DNA of 64,000 bases from Kryptolebias marmoratus (Eukaryota; Chordata; Actinopteri; Cyprinodontiformes; Rivulidae), in NCBI RefSeq assembly GCF_001649575.2, contig NC_051450.1:13741300-13805299 (forward strand), in the 5' to 3' direction. The first letter of the stretch is position 1, and each line of letters opens with the position of its first letter. The translations under genes and the position numbers were made by a program. A model generated the notes under the pieces. It was not told the DNA's origin and ran no database searches. It saw only the letters and a program-made list of their open reading frames with translations. This document shows, piece after piece, positions 55,433-64,000 of the stretch.

Positions 55433-58388
55433 TCACATCTGAGTAATATATTTAGAAACATCCTCAAGTCCTGGGCTCTCATTGTCCAGGTACTCCAGGA
55501 TCACGTTACCCCCATTATGTAGGGGTGTTTCTGCGTGAGCCAGAAGCGAGAGCAGGGTGTCATCCATCCGGAGAGCCTCGCCTGTCTGAGGATGACAGAG
55601 CCGCAGTTTCTGCAAATGGAGACAAGGCAGAATCACCAGTCTGATGATGTTTAATCTAATGTTTTGTTAAAGAAAATTACAGATATGACACAAAACAATT
55701 TGAAATAACTATATATACTGGCTTTGTGAACCCTACCTCAAGAAATACATTTTTTAAATTAGTAGAGATTTTTTAAATTATTTTTCAGCATATAGGAATT
55801 TTTAAAATTACAAACTAAAACATTATATAAATAGTAAAAATGTTAAACAAATAGTACTTTCCAGCATAGCCTCTTATTTTGCCATACTTTAAGTTAAATT
55901 ATCTACTTGACGGAGTTTTATAATCGTTTCAGCTGATCGCTCTCTCATTTGGGTCATGCTTCTAACCAGGCAAACATTATTTTACTTGCTCTTTCAGATA
56001 GAGACATTTGCAGCAATTTGTTCTAAAAAAATACAAGGCCTCAAAACTAAAGAACTTCGTATTTTCTCTTCTGATCTAAAATAAGAGAACTATATTATAT
56101 GTCTCTTAGTAAGTTTTTCAAAACTAAAATGTGACTTTTTTTCTACTTTTAATTAAATACATACTAAACATAATTTGCTGCTGAAGCTTCAGTTAAGCCT
56201 AAATTATTTACAAACACCAACAAACAAAACTATTGGTAAGTCATCTCCGTGTTAATTCAGATCTCACTAGCAGCTATCCTGAAAAATGAGTCTGAAAAGT
56301 GTAAAAACATCTATGTATGCTCAAACAATTTATATAGATAAGCTCACAGATATGTAGAAAGCTCATCAAAAATATGACAGATTACTTATGAAGGTTGTCC
56401 ATAAAGAAAGGAAACCAGTTACTGTAAATAATGTGTTACAACATTTTTAGTGTTTTTTATTTTCTCTTTACCTTTGCTGTCAGTACATTATTGTTGTTTT
56501 TGAGGCTGGCTACAGAGGCGGCATAATCCACCACTTTCCCCACACTCCAGTTAGAAGAAAAGAACATGGGCTGGCTGCACTCTTTGGCTTCTTTCGGGAG
56601 AAACACGTGAAAATAGGTTCTCTCTGTCTGAGAAGCATAAAACAATAAAATGGTAGGCACTCGATTAGTGATGTAACATGACAAGAAGCTGCAAAGACAG
56701 TGAAATTCAGGACTAAAAACAGACAGAGCTGGAGCTTTACCTGTGGAAGTCCCTTGTCTCCCGCAGCATGCAGCTTCAGTTTCATCAGCGCTACCTTCGC
56801 TGCTGTGGCTGCGTTCTTTGCACCTTTGCGTCCTTTGCTTTTGGATCCATCCTTTGACTCTAAATGGACAAAGGAGAGTCATAAAAATATAATCCAAATA
56901 AATGCTAGTTAAACCAAGTGTGCTTTATTGATGAGAAATGAGAACATTTGGGATAACACTGAACACATCGGCATAAGTAAAGGATGGCAAAACAAACACA
57001 GCTTGTACTGGTTTAACTCACCAACAATCTTTTGCACCAGCTCCTTGGTGGCAGACATTCGAGGCTTTTGGACCTCCAACTTCTCACACTTGTGATCATC
57101 TTGATGACGATGGCTACAAGGAATAATAAAAAAAATATATGTATCACAGTTAACGGTTCATCCGTTCCCGCATTGAAATATAAAAACCCTTCCCTCTTAA
57201 CCTTTGTCTGAAGTCTAAATGATAACAGCAGAAGACAAAACAAGTTTTTCATCATAAAACAATAAATGATAAACGTACGCCAAACAGAAATGTTTTTCGC
57301 ACTGTGGACATAAAACTGGCAGCAGTTCTTTTCCCTTGCAGTCCTCAAATGAGCATGGATAGCTCGAGCTAGCACCAGAGGTCTGGGACTCTCTTTTAAC
57401 TGGCTCCTGAAACAAATAAACAAAAACAAGATCATAAACAACAAACACAGCCACACTAAAGACACAGTTTGGGGAAATCTAACAGGAGCAGACATAATCC
57501 TGAAGAAAAACACACCACATATGACAGCAACTTACCGTTGCACATGAATGACCCTCTCTGCTTCTGTGTTCAAGACTGTTAGAGACAGAATGAAATATAA
57601 ACAACAATAACAAAGATGAAAAGTAAACAAAACTATAATTACTAATTGTACCTATTTTACTGTACTATTTTAGTTTTTCTTTCACAATTTTTAAGTATTT
57701 AACTAAGTATTCAGAGTTTACCTCTTTTTCCTTTTTGGAACAAATGTGCTGCTAACATAAACAAACTATGTCAAATATGTTTGTTTATAAACAGTAAAAA
57801 GTGACAGATGGGCAGAACTATCAGTTCAAAAGCACATATATTTGACTTCATTTAAGATAAATACATCATCTTCAAAATCTGAGACTTTACTTACCAATAA
57901 ACACCACTGCAGGAGTCACACACAAATGGAAGAAAATCTAAAACAGGAGTGTAGGTTAAAAAAAGGATAAACTGTTAGCACAAGGGTCAACAAAGTTTCA
58001 GACTAAATGTTTTAATAAAATCCACAAAGCTCCAGACGAGTCAAATAAAACTGGAGGTTGATTCAACTGGCTTGTAATTTTAAGAATGACTTGGGGAAAA
58101 AAAGCAAGACTACAAGGCTAAGTCTAAATTAGCTCTGAATTATCTCCTCATATAAGTGTATTTTTACAAGATTCAGTGACAACGAATAGCCTACCTGCTA
58201 ATGTACTGTGCTAAAGAAGCTAACAGGCTACATGCTACAAAGACACCAGGAGTGCTTCACTTGCAGAAAACCAACGTAACAGGAGCACACGTAAAGGTTT
58301 TTTTGTAATACTTCGGATAAAACCACAACGGACCTTTCAGATTACAGGAATCAACCTGACAATGTTTCCCGATGTCTAACTCAGCCAT
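55433..58388 (-). CDS. zfand1: AN1-type zinc finger protein 1
   Basis: In mammals ZFAND1 recruits p97/VCP and proteasomes to clear arsenite-induced stress granules. Eight coding exons in transcript order, + coordinates: 58334-58388, 57895-57937, 57536-57575, 57279-57406, 57022-57113, 56741-56859, 56472-56627 and 55433-55609. They total 810 nt, giving 269 residues (human 268). The start MAELDIGKHCQVDSC matches human. AN1 finger 1 has ligands C10, C15, C25, C28, C33, H36, H42 and C44. Finger 2 has C64, C69, C79, C82, C87, H90, H96 and C98, so both are complete. A basic linker and TAAKVALMKLKLHAAGDK follow, then the C-terminal ubiquitin-like region (TYFHVFLPKEAK to NGGNVILEYLDNE). The 3' UTR appears very short (about 70 nt). 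It is divergent from chmp4c, its neighbour in human too. Confidence 0.95.
55610..56471 (-). other. zfand1: Last zfand1 intron
   Basis: AT-rich non-coding sequence; no feature seen. Confidence 0.6.
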
Positions 58389-58883
58389 CAGCTAGCTTGT
58401 TATGAGCTAAATCTATCTTCTTTTCTGTTTAATAGCTGTTGGCGAAAACTGTCCCTGAACAGTAGCGACACCAAGCGGTGGGTTTGGGAGTATGCATCCG
58501 AGTAATAAAATATAATAAAATAAAATAAAATAAAATTTATTATTGTAGGTCCATCCAGGTTTCCATCTAATGATCTTAAGTACTGTTGCTCCCAGTGACA
58601 TATATTCTAGTAATGTCATTGGTTGTTTCAGTAAACCTGAGAACAGCGAGGTATGGTTGGAACCTGACGCCTTACGTCATGACGTCACAAGGTGTGCCGA
58701 AAGGTGCGTTCACTGCCTGGTTAGAACCGAAAACACAAAGTCGCAAAGTCGCCGAGCAGGAAAATCCGCAACTCATCCGCCTGTGAATTAGGACAGCTCG
58801 TCTCGGACTCGGTCGAGTTCGTGTGCTTTATTTTACTTTTTTTTTTAAATTAATATTCACGGTTTGCTGTGAAAGCAGCTAAA
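58389..58883. promoter_or_regulatory. Bidirectional zfand1/chmp4c promoter with tandem CREs
   Basis: Only 495 bases separate the two divergent ATGs. The chmp4c-proximal half holds TTACGTCA (58672-58679) directly abutting the full CRE TGACGTCA (58680-58687), and an inverted CCAAT box near 58618. The zfand1-proximal half holds a (TAAAA)n run at about 58512-58537. CREB/ATF control of both genes is plausible. Inferred from motif positions. Confidence 0.6.
58512..58537. repeat. (TAAAA)n microsatellite
   Basis: About five copies of a pentanucleotide unit inside the divergent promoter region. Confidence 0.75.
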
Positions 58884-61800
58884 ATGAGCAAGATCTCGAA
58901 GCTTTTTAAGGGCAGCTCATCCAGTAGCTCGAGTTCCTCCAGCTCCTCAAAGTCCAGACACCGGTCGAAGGGAGGACCTTCTGCCCAGGAGGCCATCCAC
59001 AGACTCCGGGAGACGGAGGAAATGTTGACCAAGAAGCAGGAATACCTGGAGAAGAGGATAGAACAAGAACTGGCAATAGCTAAGAAGAATGGCACGAAAA
59101 ACAAGAGAGGTAGGTTTTAATTAGGTATTTAACACCTTCGGAAATTTGTACCCAGTACAGCTTGAAAGTCGACTTATCAGGTAAATGTCAAATAAAAGTC
59201 ACAACGAATATATTAACCCCCCTCTGTAATCGTTTTGAGTTGTTTTCACTTGACTTTACATGTTACTGTGAATCACCTGCCATGTAAACAACATGGCAGG
59301 TGCACAATTCACATGCACCATTTATAGCCCGACTGACAAGGCGGCTGTATTTGGGTTGCAGGAGTCTGCACTCCAGTTCATGCTGTGTATCAGCCTAATG
59401 CCCCGCTCAGATCCAGCCATAGACATATTGATATTACACATTACACAGTGTTTGGATGCAGCAGCTAAACTTCGGTGATTTTAAGGTGACGCCTCCTCCC
59501 GCCATTAAGCACTTTGCTCTCCATTTAAGAAGAGTCTCCTCCCCTCCCAGCCTGTCCTCACTTCTGCCCGGGTCATCGCCCGGCTTACTCAAAAGGAGTA
59601 CACCCGCAGAAAGTTGCCCTAACTTTCCAAGTTTATTAACTTTACTTAAGTAAGTCGATATAGAAAGAGTCAACCTTACATTTTTGTATGATCTAGACCA
59701 AGGCAATTAAACAGCTTATTTCAATCTTACAATAATAATAATTTTTTCTTTTAAACAAATAAATAACTTGAAATCTGAATATCAAATCTCCTGCACTTCA
59801 TTACCAAAACAATCTAATAAAATGTTTACAGAAATCTTCTTTTTAACTTCAGTAAGGTTCGTTTGTTTTGACTTGTGAATTTGACAATAGTGCACCTTTT
59901 AAACTAAATGCAGAATCTTTCATTTGTTGTTCTTGAATTTGTTGAAATATTCTTCTTGAGTTGAACAAAAGGAACAGTGGCGAACTTGAAGGTAGCCATG
60001 TCTTCCTGGCTTGTTGTGAGTCCAGCAGGTGGAGGTAAATGGGATAAAACATTAGACTCATGTAAACCCTGACCTGTACGGTTTCCTGGAAATCTTCATC
60101 ATGTTTGAACGTGTAAAAGATACATGAATAAACTGATGTGATTTAAAAAAAGAAACATTTCACAAAGCCTGACAGTTTTCCCCTCCCTGTGCAGCGTGAG
60201 GTGTTTTCATAGCTGCATTACTCTCTGAATCACCTCAGACTAAAAATAAACATCGCCATGTGAAGGGAAGAACTGCGTTTCTGTTCTCTGTACACACCCA
60301 GCACGTTACAAACAGGTGATTGAAAGAAATCTTTAAGAGCTGAACTGATTCCTCCATCCTCTCCACTTGAAAGCTGCCCTGCAGGCCCTGAAGAGGAAGA
60401 AGCGCTTGGAGCAGCAACTGACTCAGATTGACGGCACGCTCTCCACCATCGAGTTTCAGAGAGAAGCTCTGGAGAACTCTCACACCAACACCGAGGTCCT
60501 GAAGAACATGGGCTTTGCCGCCAAGGCCATGAAGAAGGTCCACGACAACATGTAAGAGCCTGAATCTGACAGATACAGTTTCTGGGATGACGTACCAATG
60601 TGATTAATAAAGAACAGAAACAAAAATTAGTCAACGCAGATTACCTGACAAAGACCTTGTGTTTTTGTTGACAAGGTATTTGTATTTTATTTATTTTTTT
60701 GTTACAACGTGATTTTGGTATGTTTATTCATTCCCATTTTCATTTCTCAATCTTAGGGACGTTGACAGGATAGATGATATGATGCAGGACATCACAGACC
60801 AACAAGGGGTGGCTCAGGAGATCAGCGAAGCCATCTCCAGGCCTTTCGGCGATAATTTTGATGAGGTTAGCAGGCTTATTTTTCTGCTATTTTTATGTAG
60901 TTAGTTTTCTTGTGGCCCATCAGCCACTTCTTTTGAGTCTTTTTTTTTTTTCCTAATCTGTGTTTTTTTTATTTATTTATTTTTTCTAATATTATTTTAA
61001 AGGACGAGTTGCTTGCAGAGCTGGAGGAACTGGAGCAGCAGGAGATGGAGGACAACATGAAGAGCATGGGAGGACTGCCCAGCGTCCCCAGCTCCAAGCT
61101 GCCTTCAGCCCGCCCCAGTCAGCGCGCAAGTGAGTTCAAAACACAGCACTGTCATGAAACTTGACCTTCAGTCTTTCCTGCAGAAGTTATCTGCAATATT
61201 AGATTCACGCACACTCCAAATAAGCCAGTAGGGGGTGCTTATGTTTTCAAATTCCTATATGGGTGAAAGACGTTGAAGGCTGGAGGAACGAACAGTTTCA
61301 TGCTGCTTGATACAAGTACTGCTCGTGTATGGATGGTGACTGAAGCACATAGGTTATGATCACACACTCTTGCAAGTAAAAAAAATAAGGATTTTCATCA
61401 CATGGAACATGTTTGGATTTGTAGCATTCGAGGGAACGCACCTCAGTGGCTTTAAGTGTAAACCTTGCTGCTACAAAGAATACAGTAGCATATATTTCAT
61501 CAAAAAAATAAAAAAGTAATGTGGTGACAGCAGCAGCCAAAGAGAGGTGCTGCATGACAGAAAATTGCTGCCCATAACAAACCAATAAAGGAAACTGTAT
61601 TTGGGCTGTAAAATCGAGAAAGTGGGTCTAGAAATTCTCTTACTTTATTATTTTTGTTTATTTTAGTGTGACTTAGTCAATTTTATCCTGCCTTTGCTGA
61701 CTTAATGTTTTTTTAAACCTTCTGACACCTTTAGTTGGCCTTCTGGTACTATTAGTTTATTTTAGCTTAGTATAGCTTTTATCATTTCTGATCTGTTCAG

Positions 61801-62894
61801 CTGAGATTTTTAAATCCTAGTTTAGTTTATGTTAGCTTATTATATCTTTCTATCTTAGTATCTGCCTTATATCTTCCTCATTTATCTTTAGTGTGACTTA
61901 ATATGACTTATTTTAGATTAGCTTAGCTTTTTATATTATTGCTCTGTATTTTTTGTTTTCATGCTGTAAAGTTGGGATAATTCTTTACAAATCCTAACTG
62001 TTGCATGTGTATGTCCTTCTAAGCAGAAAAGAAGACCAAATAATTGTTAAATTGTCTTTGTGGTGATTTGATTGTGAAGATGCTTTGGGCCATCAGAATA
62101 TTTTTATGCAAATTATATCTCCCCAAACTTTGTTCTGATGTGAGCACACATCTGCAGTGTGTAATATTGGATGTGTGTGGCTGCAGAACATTAATCTAAT
62201 GAAAAGCGATATGGTTCCAGCAAAAGCGTTATCTATGATCCAATCAGGGTGGGAAAATCTTTTCCCTACACCCGGCAACGTTATTCTGCCTCAGTATCAG
62301 TCAGATTGTTTAATAATGGGCAACTTGTGTCAGACAGCTTGCTTCAGGTAGGATGGGACTGGTAGAAACTCAAGGTTTTTATAGAAAACCTGCCAGCATA
62401 TAGGATAAGTTCAGAGTCTGTTACTATGGTGATAAACTGAGTTTCACTCAACTCTCTTTCTGTAACAGAAAACTCAGAGTTCACTCCAACCTCAGGGTTA
62501 ACTTACTTTCTTAAAGAATTTAAATGGTTGTATAAGTTCTGAAGACCACAATAAAATGGGAACATTCAACAAACTGAGCTACATGGTGTTACAGCAACAC
62601 TGACCAAAGAAACTGGGTTTATTGGGACATTTCTACTCCACCATCACCTTCTAATCACAAGATTATCTCAGTAACAGAGTAGACAACTCATGCTCTGTAC
62701 AAACTCGCATCAAAATGAACGAGTTATTAGTTTGAGGTAGCTTATTAATAGTGACTATGCTTGTGCTCTAAATAATAGAAGTGACAAGCAAAGTAGCCTT
62801 AAGACTGATTGTTCACTTTTTATTTTTTACAGCAACCAGAAGAAGGGCTGAAGAGGATGACGACATGCATATGCTGGCATCGTGGGCAACATAA
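58884..62894 (+). CDS. chmp4c: Charged multivesicular body protein 4C (ESCRT-III, Snf7 family)
   Basis: ESCRT-III filament subunit for membrane scission in endosomal sorting and cytokinesis. Five coding exons: 58884-59109, 60374-60551, 60757-60865, 61003-61129 and 62833-62894. They total 702 nt, giving 233 residues, the same as human CHMP4C. After MSKISKLFKG comes a run of 12 serines (human has a short Gly/Ser stretch). The Snf7 core follows: LRETEEMLTKKQEYLEKRI, LKRKKRLEQQLTQIDG, TIEFQREALENSHTNTEVL, NMGFAAKAMKKVH. It ends in an acidic segment and the ALIX-binding helix DDDMHMLASWAT. The LAxWAT ending and the neighbour zfand1 favour 4C over 4A/4B. The ATG at 58884 is the first in the leader that fits the family start. 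Confidence 0.93.
59110..60373 (+). other. chmp4c: chmp4c intron 1
   Basis: Non-coding apart from a perfect hairpin at 59274-59302 (separate entry). The sequence at 59480-59640 is GC-richer but shows no recognisable exon. Confidence 0.55.
59274..59302. repeat. Perfect 12-bp inverted repeat
   Basis: CACCTGCCATGT and its exact reverse complement ACATGGCAGGTG are separated by the 5-base loop AAACA. Outside the arms, GTGAAT on the left and ATTCAC on the right also pair after a short bulge. It could be an RNA hairpin, the core of a decayed MITE, or paired E-boxes. Confidence 0.7.
61130..62832 (+). other. chmp4c: chmp4c intron 4
   Basis: Non-coding. Between 61650 and 61940 there is a diffuse repetition of short (t)tta-gctta/gtgactta-like words, probably a decayed low-complexity tract. 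No gene is seen. Confidence 0.5.
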
Positions 62895-63240
62895 GTCCAT
62901 TAGGAAGACACTGTACACAGAGACCATGTCAATGAAGACATCACTGATATCCCTTCCCATCTTTTTTTAACTTTATACATTCTTGCCGAAGGTTTTTAGG
63001 GAACATGAAGAGCTTTATATATTTTTTGGTTTGAATCTTTTTAACTAAAAGTGAAGGAATCAAGAGACTAAACTAAAACTTAGGTTTTCAGTACCTGTGT
63101 CCTCTTTCTTTGTTTTTACAGTGATCTTAACTACCTTAACAGTCCCATTATGTTTATACTGTCAGGACACAAATTGGATAGAACTTCACTTTCAAAGAAA
63201 TTCACTCCTCTATGTTTAATAAATGCAATATTTCCAAAGT
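62895..63240 (+). terminator. chmp4c: chmp4c 3' UTR and polyadenylation signal
   Basis: About 330 bases of 3' UTR end near the canonical AATAAA at 63218-63223. Confidence 0.65.
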
Positions 63241-63398
63241 CAGAGAGTAATTGTGTTTAATCATTGCAAATTTAATATTGATCAAAATATTAGTGATTCA
63301 TTGTTTTTGTTTGTTTTCCCATTAAACATTAAAACTAACCAGAGGTGCACTCATACGTAATTACTTTGTCTATTTTGTTATGGCGACATTATTTTTAC

Positions 63399-64000
63399 AG
63401 TTTTTTTTTAATTCTTTATTTTTTTAGGTATTGAGAAGATTACAGGAACACGATTTCAGACTGTGATCAAATGCAAAATTCCTTCTCTTTACATTTCCAT
63501 TTTCATAAACAAAATAAAAAGATAGAAAAGGGGGGTATTTTGAAGGAAAAAAAAGTTACTTTTCTGTATATAACAACAAGTAAATTATATAAAAAAATAG
63601 ACAGTCTGAAGAATGAACTCTCTCTTTTTTAATTCTCAACAATCTAGTTTTCTTGCATATTGTGTTTTGTTGATTTAGGATACCCATTTGGACCACAAGA
63701 TAACAAACTTGTTCAATTGAAAACAAATTAAATATGTTAATCTTTCCATCTGACAAATTTCATTAACACATTCTATCCATTCTTTGAAAGTGGGGGGTTC
63801 AGGGAGGAGCCAGTGTCTGGTGACAGTTTTTTTACAGGCCGTAATCAATAGCGAATTTAATAGGTATTCTTATATTCAAGATATTTTCAATATTTTTGTG
63901 TATTTCTATCCAGTTTTGTATTTTAATCTTACAGTCCCAGAATATATGCTAGTGGTTGGGTTCTGTGTTTCCACATTGCCTCCAGCAATTAGGCTCCCCC
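63399..64000 (-). mobile_element. 3' end of a decayed L1-type LINE, ORF2 C-terminus
   Basis: On the minus strand, sequence from 64000 down to 63675 reads like the end of fish L1 ORF2. It has CWRQCGNTEPNH then HIFWDC separated by a TAG stop, a frame shift near 63855, then ITACKKTVTRHWLLPEPPTF, EWIECVNEICQMERLTYL and a final TAA at 63675-63677. These match the zinc-knuckle-like CWxC...HxFWxC and EWxxxVNEIxxMExLTY signatures of L1 reverse-transcriptase C-termini. A 3' UTR and an A-rich tail (T-rich on +, 63399-63426) follow. The element runs off the window; this copy is inactive. Confidence 0.85.

Noticed and set aside
59293..59706. ORFs on both strands in chmp4c intron 1 (GC-richer patch)
   Set aside because: No similarity recognised and no exon-like splice sites in phase.

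Overview
The window is vertebrate nuclear DNA, almost certainly from a ray-finned (teleost) fish. It has interrupted genes with GT-AG introns, AT-rich introns, and proteins that are very close to, but not identical with, human ones. I recognise six protein-coding genes. I rebuilt each from exon-by-exon translation with splice sites, and each coding frame closes. No searches were run; identities rest on recalled family sequences.

Left part (about 1-38.3 kb): cacnb2, the beta-2 auxiliary subunit of voltage-gated calcium channels, on the + strand. Its 5' part holds several alternative first exons, all ending at phase-0 donors that can join the common exon at 19693. Two match known mammalian forms: a beta-2b type (5025-5072) and a beta-2e type (17152-17220). 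Two others, an acidic 11-residue exon (9455-9487) and a basic 12-residue exon (542-577), are candidates I do not recognise from mammals. Common exons encode the SH3-like region, an alternatively spliced HOOK (134-nt or 20-nt exon), the guanylate-kinase-like domain and a histidine-rich C-terminal tail.

Middle (39.4-54.9 kb): nsun6 (-; tRNA cytosine-5 methyltransferase) and arl5b (+; Golgi Arf-like GTPase) are head to head. arl5b and maf1 (-; RNA polymerase III repressor) converge tail to tail. Right part (55.4-63.2 kb): zfand1 (-; AN1 zinc finger protein) and chmp4c (+; ESCRT-III subunit) are divergent, sharing a 495-bp promoter with tandem CRE sites. The window ends in the decayed 3' end of an L1-type LINE on the minus strand.

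cacnb2-nsun6-arl5b is the gene order I recall from human 10p12, while zfand1-chmp4c (8q21) and maf1 (8q24) lie on human chromosome 8, so two vertebrate synteny blocks meet between arl5b and maf1. The genes are not an operon and have unrelated cell functions. I saw no CRISPR, phage or bacterial-type system, and no tRNA or rRNA gene. The most interesting signals are the cacnb2 alternative first exons and promoters, a 64-nt candidate cassette exon that would truncate the His-rich tail, a GC-AG intron, upstream ORFs, and a Tc1/mariner-like MITE.
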